A program made the translations under genes and the position numbers. The notes under the pieces were generated by a model. It saw only the letters and a program-made list of their open reading frames with translations, was not told the DNA's origin and did no database searches. A DNA stretch of 56,744 nt from Bacteroidota bacterium (GTDB taxonomy: Bacteria > Bacteroidota > Ignavibacteria > Tepidaquicellales > Tepidaquicellaceae), in assembly GCA_018266875.1 (NCBI GenBank), contig JAFDZR010000056.1, positions 1-56,744 of the forward strand, given 5' to 3'. Positions 37,533-46,667 of the stretch are shown piece by piece. Within the stretch, counting starts at the first letter, position 1; each line of letters starts with the position of its first letter.

Positions 37533-37724
37533 ATGGAAAAAATTAACGAACTACACAAGTACCTTGAAGACATGAAACCTGACATCGAGAAATTTTACGA
37601 AAAAGGTCAGAATGCTGCAGGTACAAGATTAAGAAAGCAGCTCAATGAACTCAGAAAAAAAGCCGCTGAGATCAGAAAAGACATTCAGGAAGAAAGAGTA
37701 AGAAGAAAGGCTGAAGGAAAATAA
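37533..37724 (+). CDS. Histone H1-like small basic protein
   Basis: This 63-residue, Lys/Glu/Arg-rich, fully helical protein matches the histone H1-like (Hc1-type) proteins of Bacteroidota: KINELHKYLEDMKPDIEKFY, then AAGTRLRKQLNELRKKAAEI. It probably binds DNA as a nucleoid-associated protein. A strong ribosome-binding site AAGGAG (37519-37524) lies eight bases before the ATG, stronger than at most genes here, which suggests high expression. It stands between sdhD and lepA with its own leader of about 130 bases and a hairpin downstream. Confidence 0.85.
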   Translation: MEKINELHKYLEDMKPDIEKFYEKGQNAAGTRLRKQLNELRKKAAEIRKDIQEERVRRKAEGK

Positions 37725-37766
37725 AGATTTTTTTTAATTTTTTTATTTTTATTCTTATTTTTATTT

Positions 37767-37824
37767 AAGTGGAATCTAATTAAGTTATAATACATTTTAT
37801 AACTTACAATTTAGAATCCACTTT
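37767..37824 (+). terminator. Long imperfect hairpin downstream of the H1-like gene
   Basis: Arms 37767-37790 (AAGTGGAATCTAA and TAAGTTATAA blocks) and 37797-37824 pair over more than 20 bases with a few mismatches, with a loop near 37791-37796, followed by TTTTATTTTA. It probably terminates the H1-like transcript, just ahead of lepA. Its length is also compatible with a small repeated element. Confidence 0.6.
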
Positions 37825-37841
37825 TATTTTATTATTAATCA

Positions 37842-39641
37842 GTGACAAAATCTTATATAAGAAATTTCTGTATCATAGCTCATATCGATCACGGCAAATC
37901 CACTCTTGCAGACAGACTTCTTGAAAAAACAGGCACGATCGAGAAAAGGAATATGATCAAACAGGTCCTTGACGATATGGACCTGGAACAGGAGAGAGGC
38001 ATTACGATCAAGCTTCATGCAATTCAGATGAAGTATCATTCACCTGATAAGAATACATATACCCTGAATCTTATCGATACGCCGGGACATGTTGATTTTT
38101 CATATGAAGTTTCAAGGTCTCTTGCCGCATGCGAAGGCGCGCTTCTGGTTGTCGACGCTACACAGGGAGTGGAAGCGCAGACTATCAGCAATCTGTATCT
38201 TGCCATTGATAACGGACTTGAGATTATTCCCGTCATAAACAAAATAGACCTGCAGAATTCAATGGTCGATGAAGTTACGAATCAGATCATAGAACTGATC
38301 GGCTGTAAAAAAGAAGATATTATACTCGCAAGCGCCAAAACCGACATTGGAACTGAAGATATTCTCGAAGCCATTGTCAGCAGAATTCCTCCGGCAAAGA
38401 TTGAATCTGAAAAACCATTAAGAGCGCTTATATTCGATTCAAAGTTTGACATATACAGAGGAGTAATTGTTTATATAAGGGTATTTGAAGGAAGTTTAAA
38501 ACCCGGTGACAAGATAAAATCGTTTTTTACGGGAAAAATATTCGAAGCCGAAGAAGTTGGTCACCTGAGAATGGGACGGGAAAAATCAAAATTTCTCAAT
38601 TCCGGTGACGTAGGATATTTAATTGCAGGAATAAAGGACGTAAATGATTCCAAAGTCGGTGATACGCTTTTCAAGACCGATCAGCCGATTGTGGATCCCC
38701 TTCCCGGATACAAGGAAGTAAAACCGATGGTCTTCAGCGGAATTTATCCTTCATCCACTGAAGATTACGAGGATCTTCGGGATTCGCTATCTAAGCTCAA
38801 GCTAAATGATGCGGCGCTTACTTATGAACCTGAAACTTCGGCAGCGCTTGGATTTGGTTTCAGATGCGGATTTCTCGGAATGCTTCATCTTGAGATTATT
38901 CAGGAGAGACTGGACAGGGAATACGACCTTAACATTATCAGCACGGTTCCCAACGTTGAATTTAAAGTATACACCACAAAAGGAGAGGTGATTGTCGTTG
39001 ACAATCCTTCCTTAATGCCCGATCCGGCAAAGATAGATTATATTGAAGAGCCCTATATAAGCGCAAATATTATTACGCCTACGGAGTTCATAGGAAATCT
39101 GATGAAACTCGCAAACGAAAGAAGAGGCGTGTTTCTTGCAACCAATTATGTAGACGCTAAAAGAGTTGATCTTCAGATCGACTTCCCACTGAGTGAAATT
39201 GTATTTGATTTTTATGACAAACTTAAATCCTATTCAAGGGGTTATGCATCTTTTGATTATGATTTCAAGGATTTCCGCGAATCAAAACTTGTAAAGCTTG
39301 ATATACTTCTGAACGGAGATCCGGTGGATGCTCTCTCTACAATTGTACACAGGGACAAAGCATTTGACTGGGGAAAAAAATTATGCACAAAACTAAGACA
39401 GCTGATACCAAAACAAATGTATGAGGTCGCAATTCAGGCGGCGATCGGTTCAAAGATCGTAGCAAGAGAGACTATCAGCGCCATGAGAAAAAATGTAACT
39501 GCAAAATGTTATGGAGGGGATATTTCAAGAAAAAGAAAACTTCTCGAAAAACAAAAAGAAGGAAAAAAGCGTATGAAGCAGATAGGTTCAGTCGAGATTC
39601 CGCAGGAAGCTTTTCATGCAGTCCTTTCTCTTGACAGTTAA
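37842..39641 (+). CDS. lepA: Elongation factor 4
   Basis: LepA (EF4) is a translational GTPase that back-translocates or remodels ribosomes. The 599-residue length is typical. The G1 motif AHIDHGKST (residues 13-21) is followed by the G2 region [16 protein letters not shown] (G3) and NKIDL (G4). The C-terminal LepA domain shows [13 protein letters not shown], and the end [20 protein letters not shown] is diagnostic. The start is a GTG at 37842. lepB follows after 39 bases, the usual arrangement. Confidence 0.97.
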   Translation: MTKSYIRNFCIIAHIDHGKSTLADRLLEKTGTIEKRNMIKQVLDDMDLEQERGITIKLHAIQMKYHSPDKNTYTLNLIDTPGHVDFSYEVSRSLAACEGALLVVDATQGVEAQTISNLYLAIDNGLEIIPVINKIDLQNSMVDEVTNQIIELIGCKKEDIILASAKTDIGTEDILEAIVSRIPPAKIESEKPLRALIFDSKFDIYRGVIVYIRVFEGSLKPGDKIKSFFTGKIFEAEEVGHLRMGREKSKFLNSGDVGYLIAGIKDVNDSKVGDTLFKTDQPIVDPLPGYKEVKPMVFSGIYPSSTEDYEDLRDSLSKLKLNDAALTYEPETSAALGFGFRCGFLGMLHLEIIQERLDREYDLNIISTVPNVEFKVYTTKGEVIVVDNPSLMPDPAKIDYIEEPYISANIITPTEFIGNLMKLANERRGVFLATNYVDAKRVDLQIDFPLSEIVFDFYDKLKSYSRGYASFDYDFKDFRESKLVKLDILLNGDPVDALSTIVHRDKAFDWGKKLCTKLRQLIPKQMYEVAIQAAIGSKIVARETISAMRKNVTAKCYGGDISRKRKLLEKQKEGKKRMKQIGSVEIPQEAFHAVLSLDS

Positions 39642-39680
39642 TACCGCAAACTATTGAAAATATTTTAAAATCATTTTTAA

Positions 39681-40634
39681 GTGAATACATCCAACAGTAA
39701 AAACAAAACCGAAAACTTCAATCCCAGAACGGCGGGAATAAGCACTTCAAAAAAAAACAACGATGACAAACCGAAGAAATCCAAATCACGCGAATTTTTT
39801 GACGCTCTGATTTATGCCGGTATTGTCGCTTTTATAATAAAGATACTTCTGTTTGAAGCATTCCGTATTCCCACCGGTTCAATGGAAAAGACTTTATGGG
39901 TCGGTGATTTTCTTCTTGTTACAAAATTCACATACGGTGCTACAACTCCGAGGAATATTCCGTTTACGGACATAAGGATCCCCTATTTAAAACTTCCGGG
40001 TTTCAAAGAACCGAAAAAAGGAGATATAATTGTATTTGACTTCCCAGGCGACAGAGATGAACTTGAATCTCCTGAAGTTGTGAATTATATCAAAAGATGC
40101 GTTGCAACACCCGGAGATACTGTCTTAATAAAGGACAAAAAATTATATATTAACGGAGAACTAGTACCGAATCCTCCGAATGCTGTATTTGATAAAGTAA
40201 ACCGTCCGGAGAATTTTTTCAATCCCAGACTGTTCCCGAAAGGCGAACAATGGAATGAGGACTGGTACGGACCTATCCGCGTTCCCAAAGCCGGAGACAA
40301 GTTAAAGATTGACTCTTCAAATTATGAAGGCTGGAAGATGTTCATAATGAAAGAAGGACATTCAGTCAGAATGTCCGGTGACGGGATAGTTTACGTGGAC
40401 GATAAGGAATTAACCGGAGGCGAATATACTGTCAAAAGGGATTATCTTTTTATGATGGGTGATAACAGGAACAATTCTCTTGACAGCAGATTCTGGGGAT
40501 TTATGCCGACGGAAAATATTGTAGGTGAAGCGCTGATAATTTACTGGTCATGGGATCCGAGCATTTCATTCCTGAATTTCTTTGATCTTCTCGGCACTAC
40601 AAGATGGGAAAGGATCGGGAATATTATCAGATAA
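39681..40634 (+). CDS. lepB: Signal peptidase I
   Basis: Signal peptidase I cleaves Sec/Tat signal peptides at the outer face of the inner membrane. The 317-residue product has a Lys/Ser/Asn-rich cytoplasmic start, a membrane helix at about 43-58, the nucleophile in FRIPTGSM (Ser67), the general-base lysine in YIKRCVATPGD (Lys138) and the box GDNRNNSLDSRFWG near the C-terminus. It is longer than the Bacillus enzyme, as is usual in Bacteroidota. The start is a GTG at 39681. lepA is 39 bases upstream and hemW 75 bases downstream. Confidence 0.96.
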   Translation: MNTSNSKNKTENFNPRTAGISTSKKNNDDKPKKSKSREFFDALIYAGIVAFIIKILLFEAFRIPTGSMEKTLWVGDFLLVTKFTYGATTPRNIPFTDIRIPYLKLPGFKEPKKGDIIVFDFPGDRDELESPEVVNYIKRCVATPGDTVLIKDKKLYINGELVPNPPNAVFDKVNRPENFFNPRLFPKGEQWNEDWYGPIRVPKAGDKLKIDSSNYEGWKMFIMKEGHSVRMSGDGIVYVDDKELTGGEYTVKRDYLFMMGDNRNNSLDSRFWGFMPTENIVGEALIIYWSWDPSISFLNFFDLLGTTRWERIGNIIR

Positions 40635-40709
40635 TTCATTCCTGAATGTTAATATAATTTTCAGCAATAAAATCTTGCAATCCATTTCCCATATTATCAA
40701 AATTGAGTT

Positions 40710-41828
40710 GTGGCAGGAATTTACATACATATACCCTTCTGCAGAAAGCGCTGCAGTTACTGTGACTTTTTTTTCATTATCAACACAAAACTTAAAAGAG
40801 AATTTCTCTCAGCTCTAAAAAAAGAAATTTCTCTTCACTCTGATAACTACCGCGGAGAAATATTTGACACTGTATTTTTCGGCGGAGGGACTCCATCAAT
40901 TCTTACTGCAGATGAGATAAGCGGAATTCTCACAAGCCTTAAGGAAAATTTCCGTATAGAAAGATCTTCTGAAATATCCGTTGAGGCAAATCCCGAAGAT
41001 TTTTCCCGTAAGAAAACCGAAGAATATATAAACGCAGGAGTTAACAGATTCAGTTTCGGTGTACAGTCATTCATAGACGCTGAACTGAAATTCCTCACCA
41101 GACAGCATACATCTGATTCAGCACAGGAAGTCATTAAATTTACATCATCCCTGATAAAGAATGTAAGCGCTGATATTATTTATTCACTTCCTTCCCAGAC
41201 TTCAGAAGATATAAGTTATTCAATTGACAGGGCAGTCGAATGCGGAGTCAGCCACATTTCAGCATATTCACTCACTTACGAAAAGGGAACATCACTTTAC
41301 AAATCATTTGAAAAAGAACCCGCAATGAAAAACGATCCTTCGCTGGAAGCGGAACTGTATCTTTCAGTTTCGGAGAAAATTATTTCCGAAGGTTTTGATC
41401 ATTATGAGGTTTCAAATTTTGCGAAAAAAGGTTTTGAGAGCAGACACAATCTGAAATACTGGACATATGAAAATTATCTCGGACTGGGACCTTCATCGCA
41501 TTCATTTTTCCATAAAAAAAGATGGAATAATCCGCTCTCTTTTTCCTCATATGTCAATTCACTCGTCAATAATATCCTCCCTGCTGAAAATATATACGAA
41601 CCGGATAAAAACCAGTCTGAGCTTGAATATATCATGCTGGGTCTGAGAAGTATAGGAATAGAATTCGGAAAGTATGAAAAACTATTCGGAGCGGATTTCC
41701 TTAAAAAATACGAAAGATCCGTAAATGATATAACTTCAAAGGAATTTGCTGTCCTGACAAAAGATAATCTGAGACTTAGTGAGTCCGGTTACTGCCTTGC
41801 TGATGAGATCATTGCCCGGTATTTCTGA
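40710..41828 (+). CDS. hemW: Radical SAM heme chaperone HemW (coproporphyrinogen dehydrogenase-like)
   Basis: The 372-residue radical-SAM protein has the [4Fe-4S] motif CRKRCSYC (Cys11, 15, 18) with the CDFFF ending seen in HemW, followed by FFGGGTPSIL and GVNRFSFGVQSF. True HemN enzymes have CxxxCxxCxC, and the fourth cysteine is absent here (Phe20), so HemW is the better call. HemW inserts heme into respiratory proteins. The start is a GTG at 40710. The last 20 bases overlap the end of the convergent PAP2 gene. Confidence 0.92.
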   Translation: MAGIYIHIPFCRKRCSYCDFFFIINTKLKREFLSALKKEISLHSDNYRGEIFDTVFFGGGTPSILTADEISGILTSLKENFRIERSSEISVEANPEDFSRKKTEEYINAGVNRFSFGVQSFIDAELKFLTRQHTSDSAQEVIKFTSSLIKNVSADIIYSLPSQTSEDISYSIDRAVECGVSHISAYSLTYEKGTSLYKSFEKEPAMKNDPSLEAELYLSVSEKIISEGFDHYEVSNFAKKGFESRHNLKYWTYENYLGLGPSSHSFFHKKRWNNPLSFSSYVNSLVNNILPAENIYEPDKNQSELEYIMLGLRSIGIEFGKYEKLFGADFLKKYERSVNDITSKEFAVLTKDNLRLSESGYCLADEIIARYF

Positions 41829-42777
41829 GCGGCTTATTCCCGAAATTGATCTTTCCCTTATAAATACGGTTAGCGGTAAATATTGTAATCAGCACAAACG
41901 GTATCCCCCCTATCAGATCTATTACATAATGATATCTCAGGTAAACGGTTGAGAATATCATCAGCGCCGAAAAAGGCAGATAAAAATAAAATGAGTTTGA
42001 TCTTATCTTGTGAGAAAGATAAGTGATGAGTATTATTATAATGGTATGACCCGAAGGGAAAGCATCTCTCTGCGCGAACATTTCCGGATTGCTTACTCCT
42101 TTGGGAATTGACTCCCCGAAATTTATAATATTTCTGATAATATCAGCAAAGTAAATTCCCGGCATTTCATTGCTGATATTCAGAAAATTATGAATTGTGA
42201 ATCTAGGACCGATCGCCGGAAAAAGAACATAACCTAGGAAAGAAAGATAGAATCCGAAAAAGACAACAAAGATTGCATATTTAAGCTCTTCGTATCTGTG
42301 CCAGAGATAAAGTTCCATGGCATAAATAACAGGCATCAGATAAAACAGACCGTAAGCTATCTGAAGTATCTCGACAAGAAACGGATTATTGAACCTGTAT
42401 AAAAATTCAGTCGGGTTTGTTCCGAATATCCATTTGTCAATACTTATCAATTCGGGATCATAAAGTCCGGTATCAAAACCAACCATAACAATGTATATCT
42501 CCTTGAAACAAAACAGGATCATAAAGGAAGGATACCAGAATCTCAGAAATCTGGTCCAGGATCTTTTCTTTTTTTCAATTTCATTTTTCTTTTCGTAATG
42601 GGAAACAAAGTAGATAATCAGAACGCAAAGCGATAAATTAAGAAGCGGCACAACTATCTTTAGAAATAGACTATCTGAGGAAAAAATAAAAATAACCGAA
42701 AGCAGCAAAAGGAAGATCTGATTTGTCACGTCCGGTATTTCGAGATATCTGATATTGTCCCTGAAGGATTTCAGCAA
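41809..42777 (-). CDS. PAP2-superfamily membrane protein, AUR1-like
   Basis: This 322-residue membrane protein has about six hydrophobic helices. Motifs fit the PAP2_3/AUR1-like branch: FPAIGPRF (186-193), FPSGHT (240-245) and YLRYHYVIDLIGG (279-291), the last holding the catalytic His283 and Asp287. The branch includes inositol-phosphorylceramide synthases and phosphatases that move or remove phospho-headgroups at membranes. It lies six bases downstream of mgtE, so it is co-transcribed with it. The substrate is not shown by the sequence. Confidence 0.82.
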   Translation of the reverse strand: MLKSFRDNIRYLEIPDVTNQIFLLLLSVIFIFSSDSLFLKIVVPLLNLSLCVLIIYFVSHYEKKNEIEKKKRSWTRFLRFWYPSFMILFCFKEIYIVMVGFDTGLYDPELISIDKWIFGTNPTEFLYRFNNPFLVEILQIAYGLFYLMPVIYAMELYLWHRYEELKYAIFVVFFGFYLSFLGYVLFPAIGPRFTIHNFLNISNEMPGIYFADIIRNIINFGESIPKGVSNPEMFAQRDAFPSGHTIIIILITYLSHKIRSNSFYFYLPFSALMIFSTVYLRYHYVIDLIGGIPFVLITIFTANRIYKGKINFGNKPLRNTGQ

Positions 42778-42783
42778 TAAAAA

Positions 42784-44184
42784 TTATGTATGTGTAAGTA
42801 AAAAAGTTGATATAGTCATGAAAATGAAAATTCCAATCACATCCTGAAAGGCAGTCTCAAAAGGTCCGGATGTAAGAGCAGGATCAAATCCGAGCTTCTT
42901 GGAGATCATTGGAGATAATGTCCCGATAATTCCTGCAATGTTGATTGATATGAACATTGAAATTGCCACTGAGGCTCCGAATCTGAGATGGTTGGCATCG
43001 CTCATTAGAAAACCAAGGATCCCGACTACCGTTCCGACAGCTGAGCCAATAAGCAGATTAGTTTTGAACTGTCTGAACAGAGGTATCCACCATTTTTTGA
43101 GATTAATATTTCCCGTATCGATCCCGCGGACTACAATTGCAGCCGACTGAAGTCCGGTATTTCCGGATATTGCTGATATTATCGGCATAAAGGCAGCGAT
43201 CAGGATTATCTTTTCCAGAATCTCATTGTGAAGCTGAACGATGAAGACTGCAATGAATTCAATGAACAGAGTTACGAGAAGCCATGGCAGCCTTAATTTT
43301 GCGATCTGAAACGGTGATTTCTTTTCAAGTTCTTCAGCATCAGTTCCCGCCATTTTTGCAACGTTCTCAGAAAATTCCTCTTCCATAACGTCCATAACAT
43401 CATCAATGGTGATCTTGCCGATTACTTTATTATGTGCGTCAACAACAGGCGCCGATACCAGATCATAACTCTGAAAGATCTTTGCAACTTCTTCCTGATC
43501 CGTATTTGCTTCAATGCATATCACATCCTTATTCATTACATCCCTTATCAGAGATTCGGGATTTTTAAGGGCAATGATAAGCCGCTTCAGAGAGATAATA
43601 CCTTTTATAACATTATTGTCATCAACGACCCATACGTTATAGAACTGATCCACCTGATCGGCTTCATCCTGTATTTCCTTTATCGCTTCAGTAACAGTGC
43701 AGTTTTCATGAACGGATATAAACTCCTTCGCCATGATACCCGCAGCAGTGTTTTCATCATAACTGAGCAGTTCCTTTACTTCATCGGAATCTTCTTTATC
43801 TATCCTGTCGAGATTATCAAGCACCTCCCCTTTCTTTTCCTCATCAAGGTCTGATACAAAATCCGTGGCATCATCGGAATACATCTCGCTTACGATTCCG
43901 GAGATCTTCTCGCCGCTTAATTTTTCGGTAATATAGTCTTTTCTGTCATCATTGATCTCAAGAATTACCTCACTGGCCGTATCATCTTTCAGAAGTGAAA
44001 ACAGATATACCGCATCATCATCATTCCGGAGATTGTCAATGATCACTGCAATATCAAAGTCATACAGGTCTGCCATGATATTCTGCAGAGCAGCATCCGA
44101 TCTGTCGTGGATCAGTTCAGTAATGTCACTGAGAAGCTCCTCATCGACTTCAAGTACCGATAAATTTTTCTTTTCTGAAGACAA
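42784..44184 (-). CDS. mgtE: Magnesium transporter MgtE
   Basis: MgtE is a Mg2+-selective channel gated by its own cytosolic domains. The 466-residue product shows an acidic N-terminal MgtE_N domain (about 20-130), two CBS domains (about 140-260, including the GKITIDDVMDVMEEE segment) and five membrane helices from about residue 290. The helices include the pore-region motif AFMPIISAISGNTGLQSAAI and a later ISINIAGIIGTLSP. Length and order are standard. I found no recognisable magnesium riboswitch upstream. Confidence 0.96.
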   Translation of the reverse strand: MSSEKKNLSVLEVDEELLSDITELIHDRSDAALQNIMADLYDFDIAVIIDNLRNDDDAVYLFSLLKDDTASEVILEINDDRKDYITEKLSGEKISGIVSEMYSDDATDFVSDLDEEKKGEVLDNLDRIDKEDSDEVKELLSYDENTAAGIMAKEFISVHENCTVTEAIKEIQDEADQVDQFYNVWVVDDNNVIKGIISLKRLIIALKNPESLIRDVMNKDVICIEANTDQEEVAKIFQSYDLVSAPVVDAHNKVIGKITIDDVMDVMEEEFSENVAKMAGTDAEELEKKSPFQIAKLRLPWLLVTLFIEFIAVFIVQLHNEILEKIILIAAFMPIISAISGNTGLQSAAIVVRGIDTGNINLKKWWIPLFRQFKTNLLIGSAVGTVVGILGFLMSDANHLRFGASVAISMFISINIAGIIGTLSPMISKKLGFDPALTSGPFETAFQDVIGIFIFMTISTFLLTHT

Positions 44185-44512
44185 GATATTATTAAACGGG
44201 ATTTTAAAATGAGTTTCAAATTAGTTATTAAGATGTGATTAATCAATTGAAAATAATATTGGCAAATTAAATGAATGGAATCTTTTTATATCTATCCGGG
44301 ATTTGATAAAATTTACAAATCTTTTTTTACGGCTTGCAGAATTTTCATTAATACATTAAAAATCAGAAAATAAATCTGTAAATTTTAAAATTAAGGTTCA
44401 TTACCATAGGAATGGGAATGAATTTAATCTTATATTTTCATTGCTACGGATGTTTAAAAAAATGCCGGACTTAATGATAGTCCGAATAAATCTCTAAACT
44501 AATATTATCAAT
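44185..44512. other. Intergenic region between divergent mgtE and the META lipoprotein gene
   Basis: The region is AT-rich. The only clear structure is a six-base-pair hairpin CGGACT / AGTCCG (44466-44471 with 44479-44484) in the leader of the META gene, without a T run. No reading frame or known riboswitch is seen. Confidence 0.5.
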
Positions 44513-44944
44513 TTGAAAAATCTAATGATCTGCTGTCTGTTAATGTCCGCAGTATTATTTTCATGCACCGCTTCCGAAAAACACAGCGGCAATAATTCTT
44601 CATTTTCCGGAACAAAGTGGAACCTGAGATCTTTTAACAACAGAAAAGTATTTACACCGGAAGGAATGAAATTTCCTTACATGATTTTCAGCAAAACCGG
44701 GAACATGATAAACGGGAACGGCGGCTGCAATAATTTTTCAGGCGCCTTTGAAAAAAAGGGCAGTGATCTTAAATTCGGGAATATTCTTATGACGGAAATG
44801 TTCTGTGAGGGAGTAATGGAAACAGAAAAAAGATTTATGGAAGTCCTTCAGGAAACCGATTCAGTAAAAATAAAAGGAAATCAGTTATATCTGTATGGCA
44901 AAGGTAAACTGCTTGCAAGATTTGAAGATACAGGCACTGAATAA
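44513..44944 (+). CDS. META-domain lipoprotein (HslJ-like)
   Basis: The 143-residue product has a lipoprotein signal (lipobox around VLFSC, Cys18) and a META domain: GTKWNLRSFN, a NGNGGCNNFSGAF motif with a conserved cysteine pair region, and the typical MTEMFCEG and METEKRFMEVL segments. In E. coli the META protein HslJ is heat-induced and linked to novobiocin resistance. The role here is unknown. The TTG at 44513 gives a signal peptide with a Lys. The ATG at 44525 is a possible alternative start. Confidence 0.86.
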   Translation: MKNLMICCLLMSAVLFSCTASEKHSGNNSSFSGTKWNLRSFNNRKVFTPEGMKFPYMIFSKTGNMINGNGGCNNFSGAFEKKGSDLKFGNILMTEMFCEGVMETEKRFMEVLQETDSVKIKGNQLYLYGKGKLLARFEDTGTE

Positions 44945-45095
44945 ATGTCAGATATTATCGGTTTGATTTAATTTCATAAAATAATCATATTGAAACGTCT
45001 GATTTTAATCAGTCGCGGAATAAAGCAGGAACAAAATTTTCAAAACTCACCCATTTAATACAGTAATTTGAAAAAATTTACTGAAAAGTAAATGA

Positions 45096-45169
45096 CGGGA
45101 TGTAGATCAGTTGGTTAGATCGCACGTCTGGGGGGCGTGAGGCCGGCAGTTCGAGTCTGCCCATCCCGA
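45096..45169 (+). tRNA. tRNA-Pro (anticodon GGG)
   Basis: A complete cloverleaf folds. The acceptor stem is CGGGATG with CATCCCG. The D arm is GATC/GATC with loop AGTTGGTTA. The anticodon stem is CACGT/GCGTG with loop CTGGGGG and anticodon GGG. The T arm is GGCAG/CTGCC with loop TTCGAGT. The discriminator is A and the CCA end is not encoded. C1-G72 is typical of bacterial tRNA-Pro. Confidence 0.96.
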
Positions 45170-45206
45170 CACTTACCGCAAAACCCAAACTAATAACAGG
45201 ATAATC

Positions 45207-45953
45207 ATGAACGATGCAAAAGGACTAAACGATGAGAAGGATTATGTTATTTCAGTAAATGACCTTCCCCTTTCAGAAAGACCAAGAGAAAGACTCAGAG
45301 AACTCGGAGCGGATAAACTTTCCTCAGCCGAATTAATTGCTCTACTCCTGAATACGGGCACCAGAGGTGAATCCGTAATCACTCTTGCTCAGAAGATCCT
45401 CGTCCGGTTCGGATCATTATCAATGATTATGGAAGCTTCACTGGAAGATCTCAAAAATTTCAGAGGACTGGGAGAGGCAAAAGCCTCAAAGCTTATGGCA
45501 AGCTTTGGGATCGCAAGAAAAATTATCCGGGAAATACAGGAGAATGAGAATGAATCCAGACTGAACAGAAAGAAGTACAATCCCATTACAAATCCTGAAG
45601 AGCTGCACAGGATCTTGATTTCAAAGATCACAAACTATTCCAAAGAACACTTTTATGTAATTTCACTTGATTCACGGAATAATTTTACCGGACTGGATGA
45701 AATTTCTGTCGGTACTCTTACAGCCAGCCTTGTTCATCCAAGGGAAACCTTTGAATCTGCGATAAGACGTCATGCAGCGCATATCATTATTGCGCACAAC
45801 CATCCCTCAGGAGAGACTGATCCCTCCGAGGATGATCTTAAAATTACAAGAAGACTCGTTGAAGCCGGCAAGATAATGGGAATAGATGTACTTGATCATT
45901 TAATATTCACAAAACATTCCTATATGAGCTTTAAGGAAAGTTCCCTGATATAA
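45207..45953 (+). CDS. radC: DNA repair protein RadC (JAMM/MPN+ family)
   Basis: The 248-residue product has an N-terminal helix-hairpin-helix-like part (LPLSERPRERLRELGADKLS, then the AELIALLLNTGTRGES segment and FRGLGEAKASKL) and a C-terminal JAMM metalloprotease-like domain with the zinc motif AHNHPSGETDPSEDD. The name comes from an old E. coli repair mutation. The actual biochemical role is unsettled, and some members are linked to transformation or toxins. It begins 38 bases after the tRNA-Pro gene. Confidence 0.95.
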   Translation: MNDAKGLNDEKDYVISVNDLPLSERPRERLRELGADKLSSAELIALLLNTGTRGESVITLAQKILVRFGSLSMIMEASLEDLKNFRGLGEAKASKLMASFGIARKIIREIQENENESRLNRKKYNPITNPEELHRILISKITNYSKEHFYVISLDSRNNFTGLDEISVGTLTASLVHPRETFESAIRRHAAHIIIAHNHPSGETDPSEDDLKITRRLVEAGKIMGIDVLDHLIFTKHSYMSFKESSLI

Positions 45954-45984
45954 AAAATAAATCAATATATTTGCGGAGGAGAGA

Positions 45985-46167
45985 TTATAATTCTTCGCCT
46001 GAAGCAAACTCATCGGAAATATCATCAAACAAAATCATTGCCTGATGAAATTTGCCGTCGCTTGAAATTGCAACGCCGCCTTCAGTTTCCCATCCCTGGT
46101 TAAACATTTCATTTACTTTTTTTACCAATTCATCATTGGTATCTGCTGTCAGAATTGTGTATTCCAT
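45985..46167 (-). CDS. Small DUF1737-type protein
   Basis: This 60-residue protein matches the small DUF1737 pattern: an MEYTILTADTNDELVKKVNE start, then GWETEGGVAIS and FHQAM. The last 14 residues are acidic. The function of the family is unknown. It diverges from the small membrane protein gene, and a perfect 24-base palindrome lies about 60 bases upstream of its start. Confidence 0.8.
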   Translation of the reverse strand: MEYTILTADTNDELVKKVNEMFNQGWETEGGVAISSDGKFHQAMILFDDISDEFASGEEL

Positions 46168-46225
46168 TTTTTATTTAATATTAGTTTAAAGAGAAGTTTA
46201 TTAATTGTATCCGTAGTGCATTTGC

Positions 46226-46249
46226 TCTCAAATTATATATAATTTGAGA
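46226..46249. promoter_or_regulatory. Perfect 24-base palindrome in a divergent intergenic region
   Basis: The half site TCTCAAATTATA is followed directly by its exact complement, with no spacer. It lies between the DUF1737 gene (start 46167, minus) and the small membrane protein gene (start 46399, plus), a good place for a dimeric regulator. No regulator is encoded next to it. Confidence 0.5.
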
Positions 46250-46398
46250 TAATTAAAACTCTTAATTTGATTTATTTAAAATATTTGAAAGAGGCATTTC
46301 AGAAACCAAAAGGAAGAATTTTATTTTTCTTTTCATATTGCTTACTATAGTTTTCATTGATAAATAAATCTATTAAATCTATTTTGATTTTAAAAAAC

Positions 46399-46653
46399 AT
46401 GACAGCTGAAGAGACGCAGACGGAATTTGACAGACTGGTTAACAGAGGAATAATCCTCGGCATTGTATGGATGGTCGGAATCGGATCCGTAATTGCGCTG
46501 ATTTCAGGATATCAGGCATCGAAGCTGTTTGAATTATCCGGAGGACATTTGGAAGGGAAAGGCAGAATTTACAAATGTTATTTTATCGGAATAACGGGAT
46601 TATTGGTAGTAGCCGCTGCAGCAATGATATTAATATTATTCAGGAAAAAATAA
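46399..46653 (+). CDS. Small two-helix membrane protein
   Basis: From the ATG at 46399 the product has 84 residues. After a short polar start (MTAEETQTEFDRLVNRG) comes a helix (about 17-38, ending in SGYQASK), a polar loop with SGGHLEGKGR and a second helix (about 58-81) ending in FRKK. A TTG at 46357 in the same frame is less likely. It is not recognised as a known family. The DnaJ-type gene follows after 14 bases, so the two probably form one transcript. Confidence 0.7.
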   Translation: MTAEETQTEFDRLVNRGIILGIVWMVGIGSVIALISGYQASKLFELSGGHLEGKGRIYKCYFIGITGLLVVAAAAMILILFRKK

Positions 46654-46667
46654 TTTACTCACAATAG

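Noticed and set aside
44185..44340. Possible magnesium riboswitch upstream of mgtE
   Set aside because: No compact conserved structure is visible in the AT-rich leader.
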